Shown piece by piece: positions 23,318-31,377 of a DNA stretch of 64,000 nucleotides (positions are counted from its first letter, which is position 1; each line of letters opens with the position of its first letter). The translations under genes were made by a program, and so were the position numbers. Below the pieces are notes generated by a model. The model saw only the letters and a program-made list of their open reading frames with translations, searched no databases and was not told where the DNA came from. The stretch is from Candidatus Peregrinibacteria bacterium GW2011_GWF2_43_17 (lineage in GTDB: Bacteria > Patescibacteriota > Gracilibacteria > UBA1369 > UBA12470): contig LCFW01000002.1 in assembly GCA_000999315.1 (NCBI GenBank), positions 62,001 to 126,000 on the forward strand, read 5' to 3'.

Positions 23318-23909
23318 ATTCTTGCTTGTTACTACCGTGGATTCTGCCGAGATTCTTTTTTGTTTTTTCCGCAAACCTGATGTATTTCCCGCAATGTTCG
23401 CAATCAATTCGTATCGGGCTATCCGGCGTTTTTTGGCTTAAAATCCCCTTTGTTTCCTTGTTGCATTTTGTGCAAAAGAAATCCGCAGTTTTTTTATTGG
23501 AAGGGATGGAGGCGATTTTCGAAGCCTGTTCACGAGCGAGTTCATCGCACTGATTGTTGTATTTGTTCTTAGCGTGACCTTTTACCCACTCCCATTTAAT
23601 TGTAAAGTCTGCAAATTCCGAAAGACGCTTCCAAAGATCGGTATTTTTCTTCGTTTTCCAGTTTTCGGTCATCGTTTTTATTACCAAACTCGAATCGCTT
23701 TTCACGGTTATGGAAGGTGGATTTTTAAAATTTTTTCCAACCCACTCGAAAGCCTTAATAACCCCGAGAAGCTCCATCCTGTTGTTGGTCGTATCAGGTT
23801 CGTTACCGCAAAGCTTCGTAACTTTGCCTTCATGAATTATTAAAGCCGCCCAACCTCCCGGTCCGGGATTCCCAAGCGAACTTCCATCGGTATAAATCGT
23901 AATGCTCAT
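23307..23909 (-). CDS. rnhA: Ribonuclease HI with C-terminal zinc ribbon
   Basis: RNase HI cleaves RNA in RNA-DNA hybrids. The N-terminal ~135 residues show the fold and the catalytic carboxylates: D8 in YTDGSSLGNPGPGGWA, E in NNRMELLGVI, D in KSDSSLVI, and the KGHAKN...CDELA motif. The last ~60 residues are an unusual extension holding two CxxC pairs (FCTKCNK and CEHCGK), which would make a zinc ribbon, and end in a basic tail. Standard RNase HI lacks this ribbon. It may add nucleic-acid binding, which is inference. It is convergent with the 68-aa gene. Confidence 0.92.
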   Translation of the reverse strand: MSITIYTDGSSLGNPGPGGWAALIIHEGKVTKLCGNEPDTTNNRMELLGVIKAFEWVGKNFKNPPSITVKSDSSLVIKTMTENWKTKKNTDLWKRLSEFADFTIKWEWVKGHAKNKYNNQCDELAREQASKIASIPSNKKTADFFCTKCNKETKGILSQKTPDSPIRIDCEHCGKYIRFAEKTKKNLGRIHGSNKQESIF

Positions 23910-23975
23910 CGGAGAACACTTTAAGTTCCGCTTGCGAATTCGTCAAATTTCAGATTAAATTTACAGCGTCAGCGA

Positions 23976-24049
23976 GCGGGTATAGTACATCGGTAGTACG
24001 TGTGCTTCCCAAGCATGAGAGACGGGTTCGACTCCCGTTACCCGCTCCA
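23976..24049 (+). tRNA. tRNA-Gly(CCC)
   Basis: The cloverleaf has acceptor GCGGGTA/TACCCGC, anticodon arm TGTGC/GCATG around loop TTCCCAA (anticodon CCC), a T-arm ACGGG-TTCGACT-CCCGT, discriminator U73 and an encoded CCA. It is the third glycine isoacceptor in this window. Confidence 0.92.
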
Positions 24050-24114
24050 CGAACTCAATGGATGGCTTAAGTAAGCCGTTTTTCATCAAGAAAGAACCTT
24101 TCTTGAATACCGCG

Positions 24115-26580
24115 TTACAAAACTTTCTCCGGTAAATCTTTTCCTACTTCGCCAATGTAAACGCGAGACATACGTTTATCTGATGAATCTTTGCCGGTAT
24201 TATCCTGTGCGACATGCACACACCAGCCTGTTTCTGATTTTCTGCCAGAAATAACTTCTTGCGCCCGATTTATATCGATTAATTTTATAAATGGTCCTAA
24301 TTTCTTAGAGATCTCAAATCCTTCTTGTGTTTCTGCCCTTCTAAAAAAATCAAAATTTACGCCACTATGCCTAAATGCTCCGGTAGTCATATTGCTATCC
24401 ATGAAATCTTGTAAAAAGTGGGTTCCCCATGATGAAGTTGGCTCTCCCGGGAAAAGTTCCATCGCACCTGCGGCATTCGAAAAATTTGCAAAACGTGCTT
24501 TTAATCCGGAGGCATCCTCTTCCGACCCCCACCTTAACGGAGTTACGATGAGATACTTTCCTTTTTTACCTTCACCTGCAAACATTTCATTTATCCTTTG
24601 GACTGTGCTCCTAACGTCTCTGTCTCTCGGCCCTAATTCTGTAAAAATTTTTGGATCTATAAAAACCAAGTGGGTTATGTCCGTGCAGTGCGTTGCATTC
24701 ATTGCTTCGTCACTGGTAAGCAATACTCTTTCGTTGGGAATATTTGCCGGCATATTTGAAGGATGCATATTTTCCGGAATATTTTGAGGTCGGCATTGTA
24801 CCAATTTTATATCAAATTTCCCGGTTTTTGCGTTTTGCTGAACTGTAAATTCGCAATCCACATCATATCCAAGTTGATATTTTAATTTTTGAAGAATGTA
24901 TTCTATTGCTAATGGTATCTCCGTATAATACATAACGCCTTTCAATGAAAGTTGTTTCCATCTTTCTCCTTCAAGTCCATAGGATTGAATTGCGCCTGAA
25001 AGGCCACCTTCACTTTGTAAGTCTGTGTATGGCCTAGTTTCCTTACGGTTTGCTCTTAAATTTATAACGGTCATTCCCACTTGTGGACGAAGGTCTCCAT
25101 ATCCAGCTTTTGGTGCGTCCAGCATTGCGTATCTTCCGCCATTGTTTACCGCTTGTTCTCCAAGTCCTGCGACTGTTATCATGGCGCCTTTTAAAGGATC
25201 CTTCCCCATTGATTGAGTCGCGTGAGACATCCCCACTATGGCAAAATCCGGATAGAAGTAGTCTCCGTGACGATCTCCATTCAAAAATTGCACCAAAATC
25301 CCCATCTCCTCATCTTCTACAAGGAGACCCTTCTGTTTTCTGTACTCCATCACATCTTTTGAGAATACGGAAGCGTAAACTGTCAAAATTGCCTGTTTGA
25401 ATTCCATAAAATCCGCTTCAACATCATCGCTTGAGTTTGCCAATTCCACGCTCTCATATTTCCCGGCGAATGCCGCCCCTATGCGGTCCTCAAGCTCACT
25501 TGATGATCTGATTATTATCGGACGGCCGTGCATTTCCATAAAAAGTACGCGAAGTTGCCTTTCTATATGCTCCGGAAATTTTGCTTCCAACATGCCTTTC
25601 TGAATTTGTCCGTGAATCTCGTCCGGTGCCGATCCACCGTCCGTGTAATATCTTTTCAAGATTGCCGAATCTGCAACTCCCGGATTTGTATTCACTACAG
25701 ATTCGAAAACTCTTGATCCGATAAATCTGGATTCATTTTCGGCGAAAGTTATTCCCTCCAATGTTCTTTTTCTTTCACCTGGTCGGAACCTATGAGCTAC
25801 ATCAAATTGCCTGTCAAATTCCGGCGTATCTTGCTCCAATGCCGCATAAGCAAGAAGCACCCCTGTGGATTTCCCTCCGATTCTTCCATCTGCAAGGCTA
25901 TCCGGCATTTGGTTAAGAATTGCATCGATATATCTTGATGTGAAAAATTTGCTGGCTCTTTCTATAAGCTGACCATTTGCTGTTACGAGTCTTCTTATCA
26001 AAAATTCCAATGCCGTACCCCTTACTTTATTCATAAAGTCTGAATGATTTTCGTCTTCCGCCAATTTAAGAATGTCCAAGAGTTCGTTCGTTGGTACTTG
26101 TTCGGTTATGGCAATTTTTAGCCGTTTATTTTCTACGTCCACATATTTTCTCCCAGTTTTATGTGATGGATCAGTTCTTTCGAATCTTGCTCTTATCATA
26201 CCGAGTTTTATTCTTGCAGCTTCGTCTCCCAGTGTTGCCAATGCCCTTAAGCATATTTCAGTTCTTATTCTTCTCATTCTTTCCGCAAATACTTCACCAT
26301 CTTCTTGCTCTAGCGGATTACTCAAACCTTCAGTTAGTTGCTCTTCTATAGCACGTTGCTGTGCTCTCTCATGTATCTCTTGGATGTCACCAGCTATCCC
26401 CTCATCGTATACAAGATGCCTTATTGCAGCCCAAATTTTTGATTGAATTTCTGGGATTCCTTCTTTTGCGTGTTGTTTGAATTCGTCTAAAAAAGCTACT
26501 GCCCTACCACTCGTTACAGTAGTTCTGAGCTTTAATAGTGACTCTTCAGATAAATATTCTGGTTTTTGAGACTGAAACAT
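24115..26580 (-). CDS. PEP synthase/PPDK N-terminal (ATP-grasp) domain protein
   Basis: The 821-residue protein has the nucleotide-binding ATP-grasp domain of the pyruvate phosphate dikinase/PEP synthase family, starting near GGKSTGVLLAY. It contains IIIRSSSELEDRIGAAFAGKYES (the family's VRSSA..ED...SFAG motif) and closes with KLVQCRPQNIPE (family Q-x-RP). A ~210-residue helical domain lies N-terminal to it and a ~200-residue unknown domain C-terminal. The swivelling phospho-His domain and the PEP TIM barrel of the full enzymes are absent. It is therefore probably an ATP-dependent phosphotransferase of altered substrate, or one subunit of a split enzyme. No partner is nearby. Confidence 0.72.
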   Translation of the reverse strand: MFQSQKPEYLSEESLLKLRTTVTSGRAVAFLDEFKQHAKEGIPEIQSKIWAAIRHLVYDEGIAGDIQEIHERAQQRAIEEQLTEGLSNPLEQEDGEVFAERMRRIRTEICLRALATLGDEAARIKLGMIRARFERTDPSHKTGRKYVDVENKRLKIAITEQVPTNELLDILKLAEDENHSDFMNKVRGTALEFLIRRLVTANGQLIERASKFFTSRYIDAILNQMPDSLADGRIGGKSTGVLLAYAALEQDTPEFDRQFDVAHRFRPGERKRTLEGITFAENESRFIGSRVFESVVNTNPGVADSAILKRYYTDGGSAPDEIHGQIQKGMLEAKFPEHIERQLRVLFMEMHGRPIIIRSSSELEDRIGAAFAGKYESVELANSSDDVEADFMEFKQAILTVYASVFSKDVMEYRKQKGLLVEDEEMGILVQFLNGDRHGDYFYPDFAIVGMSHATQSMGKDPLKGAMITVAGLGEQAVNNGGRYAMLDAPKAGYGDLRPQVGMTVINLRANRKETRPYTDLQSEGGLSGAIQSYGLEGERWKQLSLKGVMYYTEIPLAIEYILQKLKYQLGYDVDCEFTVQQNAKTGKFDIKLVQCRPQNIPENMHPSNMPANIPNERVLLTSDEAMNATHCTDITHLVFIDPKIFTELGPRDRDVRSTVQRINEMFAGEGKKGKYLIVTPLRWGSEEDASGLKARFANFSNAAGAMELFPGEPTSSWGTHFLQDFMDSNMTTGAFRHSGVNFDFFRRAETQEGFEISKKLGPFIKLIDINRAQEVISGRKSETGWCVHVAQDNTGKDSSDKRMSRVYIGEVGKDLPEKVL

Positions 26581-26768
26581 TTTTTATCGTGCATTTAAAT
26601 TTACTTGGGGGCGAACCTATCACAAAGTACGGATCGAATCAACTATGTGTATGACTTGATGAAAAATAATTACAAGTTCAATAAGCCATACGGCGACAGT
26701 GGCGATCAGACCGGTAGCCAGTTCCGGAAAGTGAAACGATTCCGGAACTTCTATTATTAAGCTGTTTT

Positions 26769-26791
26769 GCCTGCCTACCGGACAGGCAGGC
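26769..26791. repeat. REP-like GCCTGCCT palindrome
   Basis: GCCTGCCT, then ACCGGAC, then AGGCAGGC forms a 23-bp near-palindrome. It belongs to the same GC-rich family as those at 26833, 27980 and 35262. Flanking TTTTGC and GCAAAA extend the hairpin partially. Confidence 0.7.
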
Positions 26792-26832
26792 GAATGCAAA
26801 ACTCAAGACCGAACGGCCCATATTATCAAGTT

Positions 26833-26868
26833 GATTGCACCTGCTTGTCGGCAGACAGGTACGCAATC
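26833..26868. repeat. REP-like palindrome upstream of the Fic gene
   Basis: GATTGC (26833-26838) pairs with GCAATC (26863-26868) around an inner CCTGCTTGTCGGCAGACAGG hairpin. The preceding bases CAAGTTGATTGCACCTGC closely match CAAGCTGATTGCGCCTGC at 27974, so the Fic gene is bracketed by copies of one element. Confidence 0.65.
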
Positions 26869-26897
26869 TCAATATTTCTTATATCTTCTATATTCTC

Positions 26898-26946
26898 TTG
26901 AAATCCACTCAAAGGTACGATATACTGAAAACAGACTTATCGTACC
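26898..26946 (+). promoter_or_regulatory. Fic gene promoter with overlapping operator palindrome
   Basis: TTGAAA (26898-26903) and TATACT (26921-26926) are spaced 17 bp. A perfect 9-bp inverted repeat, GGTACGATA (26914-26922) and TATCGTACC (26938-26946), overlaps the -10 box and ends 4 bp before the ATG at 26951. A dimeric repressor bound here would block transcription. The Fic protein's own C-terminal DNA-binding-like segment makes autoregulation a reasonable hypothesis. Confidence 0.6.
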
Positions 26947-26950
26947 CTTT

Positions 26951-27892
26951 ATGGCAAAAGCGCAATACTTATCGAAAAACACAGTATCTACACTGGAATC
27001 GAAACTTAAAGAATTAAAAGCTTTGAGGCCTATTCCGGCAACCGTATTCAGTAAAATAAGGGAGCAGTTTCAGATAGAGATGACTTACAACTCAAATGCC
27101 ATAGAAGGGAATTCGCTGACATTAAAGGAGACTTTTTGGGTTGTTCAAGAAGGCTTAACGATAAAAGAAAAACCTTTAAAGGATCATTTGGAAGCGAAAA
27201 ATCATGATGAGGCTTTGGATTTTATGTATGAACTCACAGATAGCAAAAAGCAAAATACAATTTCAGAACATCTGATTAGACAATTACATCAATTGGTTGT
27301 TCAGGATTCGCAAAGAGATATAGCGGGGAAGTATAGGGATGGTGATGTGTATATATCGGGAGCGGAGCATAGACCGTCAAGCCACATGGAAGTGCCAATA
27401 AAAATGCACGAGTTGATTAAATGGCTTAGCAAGAATAAGACAAAACATCATATAGTTGAACTTGCGGCATTGTTGCATCATAAGATGGTTAATATTCATC
27501 CGTTTTGGGATGGCAACGGAAGAATATCTCGACTCGTGATGAATATATTGATTCTAAACGCGGGATATCCTTTGGCGATTATTTTGAAAAATGACAGAAA
27601 AAGGTACTACCGAGTTTTATCGTTGGCGGATAAGGGCGAATATAAGCCAATTTGCGAATTTGTCGCACAAGCGGTTATGCGAAGTCTGAATATTTATTTA
27701 AAAGTATTGAAACCGACCAAAGCCAAAAACAAACAGTTTATAAGCTTGAAAGAGTTGAGCAAAGGATCAAGTTATTCGGCAACCTATCTTAGGAAATTAG
27801 CGACTCAGGGAAAAATTGAAGCAATCAAGGAGAAAAGGAACTGGCTATCTACAAGAGAGGCTCTAAAAAACTACATGGATTCGTTAAGATAA
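26951..27892 (+). CDS. Fic family protein (class II, predicted AMPylator)
   Basis: Fic enzymes transfer AMP (rarely other groups) to hydroxyl side chains of target proteins. The complete active-site motif HPFWDGNGRISR (near residue 183) is present, with a partner loop earlier in the domain. An N-terminal inhibitory helix carries SNAIEGN (near residue 48), the class II autoinhibition motif with its Glu. The last ~55 residues (FISLKELSKGSSYSATYLRKLATQGKI) look like a small helix-turn-helix module. I start at 26951 (MAKAQYLSK), 4 bp after the operator; an ORF start at 26831 would run through the promoter. REP-like repeats flank the gene, which suggests an exchangeable cassette. Confidence 0.88.
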   Translation: MAKAQYLSKNTVSTLESKLKELKALRPIPATVFSKIREQFQIEMTYNSNAIEGNSLTLKETFWVVQEGLTIKEKPLKDHLEAKNHDEALDFMYELTDSKKQNTISEHLIRQLHQLVVQDSQRDIAGKYRDGDVYISGAEHRPSSHMEVPIKMHELIKWLSKNKTKHHIVELAALLHHKMVNIHPFWDGNGRISRLVMNILILNAGYPLAIILKNDRKRYYRVLSLADKGEYKPICEFVAQAVMRSLNIYLKVLKPTKAKNKQFISLKELSKGSSYSATYLRKLATQGKIEAIKEKRNWLSTREALKNYMDSLR

Positions 27893-27979
27893 GTGCCAAC
27901 CAAACCAGTGTGTACATCCTCTATGATGGAGCTCCAAACGGAAAAATGCGAAGCATTCTTTGCGCAATACATTCAAGCT

Positions 27980-28035
27980 GATTGCGCCTGCCTGTTGGCT
28001 TGCCTAACCGGCAAGCAGGCAGACAGGAAAGCAAT
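27980..28035. repeat. REP-like nested palindrome downstream of the Fic gene
   Basis: Three nested pairings are visible: GATTGC with GCAAT, CCTGCCTG with CAGACAGG, and GGCTTGCC with GGCAAGC. The left flank matches the element at 26828-26850. It lies between the Fic and yajQ genes, in a 197-bp stretch with no gene. Confidence 0.65.
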
Positions 28036-28089
28036 TTCCTTCGGGAATTTCGGCAATGACATACCGAATTTCCACGTTATTTCCCATTT

Positions 28090-28584
28090 CTACCTGTAAT
28101 TCGTAAACTGCAACGGCAATTCGACCACTTTTTCGGTCTTAAACATCGCTATAACAGCTTGCAACTCATCCCTTGATTTCGAAGAAACTCTTACGGTTTG
28201 TCCCTGAATGCTCGGTTTTGTCTTGGGGAAGCGCTCTCTGATAATTGCTGAAACTTTTTTTGCGGTCTCTTGATCGAGAGCTTTTATGAGTTCGACCGTA
28301 TACCTTACGTTCGTTCCACCCATCTTTTCCATATCTTTTTTCTTGAGAATTTTTGGTGAAAGTTTTCTGTTGATAATTTTCTGCAATAAAGTCTCAAAAG
28401 TTGCGTTCAGAGCGTACTCCGACGGAGCGGTGATAGTTATCGCGGTATCACTTTGATCCATAGTGATTCCAAGCGTTTTCAAGTCATATCTTGTCAAAAT
28501 CTCACGCCTTGCCTGATCGACGGCATTTGTAAGCTCGTGTACATTGAAATCACATACGATATCCATTGATGAATCGGAAGCCAT
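28090..28584 (-). CDS. yajQ: YajQ family nucleotide-binding protein
   Basis: YajQ (UPF0234) proteins are ~163-residue duplicated ferredoxin-like folds. They bind nucleotides or RNA, and in some bacteria cyclic di-GMP, acting with partner regulators. This 164-residue product matches the family from start (SSMDIVCDFNVHELTNAVDQARREI) to end (VVELPLQFTNYR). It includes RYDLKTLG and the second-repeat segment RERFPKTKPSIQGQTVRVSSKSRDELQ. It is divergent from the salvage operon, with 38 bp between start codons, which probably share a promoter region. The real ligand in this organism is unknown. Confidence 0.92.
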   Translation of the reverse strand: MASDSSMDIVCDFNVHELTNAVDQARREILTRYDLKTLGITMDQSDTAITITAPSEYALNATFETLLQKIINRKLSPKILKKKDMEKMGGTNVRYTVELIKALDQETAKKVSAIIRERFPKTKPSIQGQTVRVSSKSRDELQAVIAMFKTEKVVELPLQFTNYR

Positions 28585-28622
28585 AGATTTTTAGGTTAAT
28601 ATTTCACAAACATTCTACTAAA

Positions 28623-29096
28623 ATGGAGCCGATGAATACAGATCAATTAAAAAAACTGCGGGAAGTTGCAACTTTTATCCAATCCGAAATAAGCTCGTTC
28701 GGGAATATCAGTTTTCGCGATGGCGATAAATTTCAAATAACAAAAACCGGAGCAGTTCTGAACGACCTAACAGAAGGAGATTTCGTTCCGCCATTGAAGA
28801 AAAACAATCCATCCTCGGAGACGAAACTGCATGCTTTTATATATAAAAAAAGACCGGAAATAAATTGGATAATCCATTTGCACGACGATTTTGTTCTCAA
28901 AAACGCAAAAAAACTCAACTTACCAACGACAAAAAAAGAGCAACCTTTCGGCACACAAGCTCTCGTTGATGAAGTTGGGCAAATACTCGGTCTGCACAAT
29001 TATATAATCATGAAAAATCATGGTATCATCGCACTCGGTTCTTCGCTTGATGATACGATAGATTTGATAATAAAAATTCATGGTCAAAACGATTGA
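28623..29096 (+). CDS. Class II aldolase-like protein (MtnB/fuculose aldolase family)
   Basis: The protein has the family's phosphate-binding GNISFR motif, a catalytic-type Glu in PSSETKLHA, the zinc ligands in IIHLHDDF, and a third His in MKNHGIIALGSSLDDT. At 157 residues it is shorter than the usual ~200-215. Homologues act as 5-methylthioribulose-1-phosphate dehydratase (MtnB), or as aldolases splitting 5-(methylthio)ribulose-1-phosphate or 5-deoxyribulose-1-phosphate to DHAP and an aldehyde. It overlaps mtnA by 17 bp. No mtnC, mtnW/X or mtnD is present, so the aldolase role is the more likely one; this is inference. A second ATG lies at 28632. Confidence 0.8.
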   Translation: MEPMNTDQLKKLREVATFIQSEISSFGNISFRDGDKFQITKTGAVLNDLTEGDFVPPLKKNNPSSETKLHAFIYKKRPEINWIIHLHDDFVLKNAKKLNLPTTKKEQPFGTQALVDEVGQILGLHNYIIMKNHGIIALGSSLDDTIDLIIKIHGQND

Positions 29097-30057
29097 GTGG
29101 AAAAACGGCGCGGCTTACATCATCGATCAAACTCTTTTGCCGAAAAAATATAAGATTATCAAGTGCGATACTGTTTTGAAAATTCGGACGGCGATTAAAA
29201 AACTTCAAATCAGAGGCGCCCCTGCAATCGGTATCGCGGCGGCTTTCGGGATGGTAATCGCATACGAAAAATTTAAAAATGATCCCGACTACAAACACGA
29301 GATGCGGGAAGCCGTAAAATATCTCGCAAGTTCGCGCCCAACCGCAGTAAATCTGTCATGGGCTCTTAATAGGATAATGAAAGTTGTGGATAGGGGAGGT
29401 GATGTTAAAAAAGAGGCTTTGAAAATTTTCGAAGAAGATAAGAAAATCTGCAGATTGATCGGCAAACACGGAGAAAAATTAATCCAGAAAAACGCGACGA
29501 TTATCACGCATTGCAACGCCGGAGGGCTTGCAACCGCCGATTATGGTACGGCGCTTGCCTGTATCTACTCTGCGCATGAGAAAGGCAAAAAGCTCAAAGT
29601 ATTCGCCGATGAAACGAGACCTCTTCTTCAAGGCTCGCGCCTCACGAACTGGGAACTTACACGTTCCGGTATAGATACGACGATTATTTGCGACAACATG
29701 GCGGCGCACGTTATGGAAACACGAAAAATAGACCTGGTAATAGTCGGTGCCGATCGAATCGCGGCGAATGGCGACACGGCGAACAAAATAGGGACTTACG
29801 GGCTTGCGCTGGCCGCAAAAGCGCACAAGATTCCTTTCTACGTTGCGGCTCCGATTTCAACTTTCGATCTCAAATTAAAATCCGGTAAACAAATTCCAAT
29901 AGAGGAGCGCAGTTCGAAAGAAGTGGTAAAATTTAAAGCAAAAGTTTATAACCCGGCATTCGATGTCACGCCGGCGAATTTAATAACAGGTATAATCACC
30001 GAAAAAGGCATAATTAAAAATCTAAAAAAAATCACATCATGGATCTCAAAAAAGTAA
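29080..30057 (+). CDS. mtnA: S-methyl-5-thioribose-1-phosphate isomerase
   Basis: MtnA converts 5-methylthioribose-1-phosphate (or 5-deoxyribose-1-phosphate) to the ribulose form. The 325-residue protein has the substrate-binding RGAPAIG (near residue 47), the catalytic Cys in ITHCNAGGLATADYGTALA and the catalytic Asp in VGADRIAANGDTANKIGTY. It continues with the C-terminal segment AAPISTFD and the phrase IPIEERSSKEV. These separate MtnA from the related eIF2B and ribose-1,5-bisphosphate isomerases only in part, but its place between an aldolase gene and mtnP supports the MTA role. It overlaps apt by 19 bp. Confidence 0.92.
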   Translation: MVKTIEWKNGAAYIIDQTLLPKKYKIIKCDTVLKIRTAIKKLQIRGAPAIGIAAAFGMVIAYEKFKNDPDYKHEMREAVKYLASSRPTAVNLSWALNRIMKVVDRGGDVKKEALKIFEEDKKICRLIGKHGEKLIQKNATIITHCNAGGLATADYGTALACIYSAHEKGKKLKVFADETRPLLQGSRLTNWELTRSGIDTTIICDNMAAHVMETRKIDLVIVGADRIAANGDTANKIGTYGLALAAKAHKIPFYVAAPISTFDLKLKSGKQIPIEERSSKEVVKFKAKVYNPAFDVTPANLITGIITEKGIIKNLKKITSWISKK

Positions 30058-30554
30058 TCCGCAACATCCCCGATTTTCCAAAAAAAGGAATAATTTTCAA
30101 AGACATCACGCCGTTACTCGCCGATCCGACCGCTTTCAAATTTGCGGTTGATCAAATGACCGATTTTGCGCGAGCACAAGGCGCAAAAGCTATTGTCGGG
30201 ATAGATTCGAGAGGTTTTATATTCGGCAGTGTAATAGCTTATAAATTGGGAATAAAATTCGTCCCGGTACGAAAAAAAGGAAAACTCCCATACAAAGCGA
30301 TTTCAGAAAAATACAATCTTGAATACGGCACGGCTGAGATTGAAATTCACGAAGACGCTCTCGCCAAAGGCGAAAAAGTTTTAATCGTCGACGACCTTCT
30401 CGCAACAGGAGGTACAATGAAGGCAACCTGCAATCTGGTTGAGAAACTTGGTGCGGAAATTTGCGGAATTGCTTTCGTAATCAATCTCACCTTCTTGAAT
30501 GGCATGGAAAAGATCAAAAATTACAAAACTTTAACTTTGATAGATTATGAATAA
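30039..30554 (+). CDS. apt: Adenine phosphoribosyltransferase
   Basis: Apt salvages adenine with PRPP to AMP. The 171-residue protein has the APRT N-terminus (IPDFPKKGIIFKDITPLL), the adenine-pocket region GIDSRGFIFGSVIAY, VPVRKKGKLPYK, and the PRPP motif VLIVDDLLATGGT (residues ~113-125). It starts inside mtnA (19 bp overlap) and its stop overlaps mtnP by 8 bp. Because MtnP releases free adenine, the neighbouring Apt would return it to the AMP pool, closing the salvage loop. Confidence 0.95.
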   Translation: MDLKKVIRNIPDFPKKGIIFKDITPLLADPTAFKFAVDQMTDFARAQGAKAIVGIDSRGFIFGSVIAYKLGIKFVPVRKKGKLPYKAISEKYNLEYGTAEIEIHEDALAKGEKVLIVDDLLATGGTMKATCNLVEKLGAEICGIAFVINLTFLNGMEKIKNYKTLTLIDYE

Positions 30555-31350
30555 AGCACAAATTGGCATATTCGGCGGTTCGGGCTTTTACGATTTTTTA
30601 AAAAATGCAAAAGAGATCGAGATGGACACGCCATACGGCAAACCGTCCGGCAAAATAGTTCTTGGGGAATATAAAGGTAAGAAAATCGCATTCATGCCGC
30701 GTCACGGCGAAGGCCACAAATATCCTCCTCACAAAATCCCATATCGCGCAAACATGTGGGCTTTCAAAGAACTAGGAGTAAAATTCGTATTGGGGCCATG
30801 CGCTTCGGGCAGTTTGCGTCCAGAAATAGAACCGGGCGATTTCGTGATTTGTGATCAGTTTATAGACAGAACCAAAGGACGTAACGATACATATTACGAA
30901 GGGCCAAAAGTTGCCCATGTGGAAGCGGCAAATCCGTATTGCGCAAATCTCGGTGAAATAGCGGCGGAAGAAGCTCAAAAACTTGGAATAAAAGCGCATC
31001 AAGGTGGAACTGTTGTAGTTATAGAAGGCCCTCGTTTTTCTACAAAAGCCGAAAGTAAATGGTTCTCAAGCGCCGGTTTTGACGTTATAAATATGACACA
31101 ATATCCGGAGTGTATTTTGGCGCGCGAACTTGAAATGTGTTACGCGGGGATATGCCTGATAACAGATTACGATGTTGGACTCGTCGACTATCCCGATATC
31201 AAACCGGTGACGATCGAAGATGTATTGAAAATTTTCAAAGAGAACAATGAGAAATTACGAAATCTACTCTTCGCAATAATAGAAAGAATAAACATCGAAG
31301 AGTCTTGTGAATGTCATTCGGCGATGAAAAGCTCAGTCGTTAGCGCTTAG
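30547..31350 (+). CDS. mtnP: S-methyl-5'-thioadenosine phosphorylase
   Basis: MtnP phosphorolyses methylthioadenosine (and often 5'-deoxyadenosine) to adenine and the 1-phospho sugar. Family motifs are IGIFGGSGFYD at the N-terminus, MPRHGEGHKYPPHKIPYRANMWA, the phosphate/base pocket with VVVIEGPRFSTKAES, and DVINMTQYPE. The substrate-specifying Asp is in LITDYDVG. Length (267 aa) is close to normal. The last ~15 residues (ESCECHSAMKSS) are an odd cysteine-containing tail. It is the final gene of the overlapping salvage operon. It could also use inosine or guanosine analogues, but its neighbours favour MTA or 5'-deoxyadenosine. Confidence 0.93.
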   Translation: MNKAQIGIFGGSGFYDFLKNAKEIEMDTPYGKPSGKIVLGEYKGKKIAFMPRHGEGHKYPPHKIPYRANMWAFKELGVKFVLGPCASGSLRPEIEPGDFVICDQFIDRTKGRNDTYYEGPKVAHVEAANPYCANLGEIAAEEAQKLGIKAHQGGTVVVIEGPRFSTKAESKWFSSAGFDVINMTQYPECILARELEMCYAGICLITDYDVGLVDYPDIKPVTIEDVLKIFKENNEKLRNLLFAIIERINIEESCECHSAMKSSVVSA

Positions 31351-31377
31351 GAAATCCCGCTCAATGCAATCTCATTA

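Larger units (their letters stand above)
26581..26950. other. Intergenic region with palindromic repeats, no gene
   Basis: These 370 bp between the ATP-grasp gene and the Fic gene hold no credible coding sequence. They contain two REP-like palindromes (26769-26791 and 26833-26868) and the promoter/operator of the Fic gene (26898-26946). The shared start of the repeat at 26828 and of the one at 27974 suggests the Fic gene sits inside a repeat-bounded unit. Confidence 0.6.

Noticed and set aside
26769-28035. CRISPR-like array around the Fic gene
   Set aside because: The palindromes are few, irregularly spaced and carry no equal-length spacers. They are dispersed REP-like repeats.
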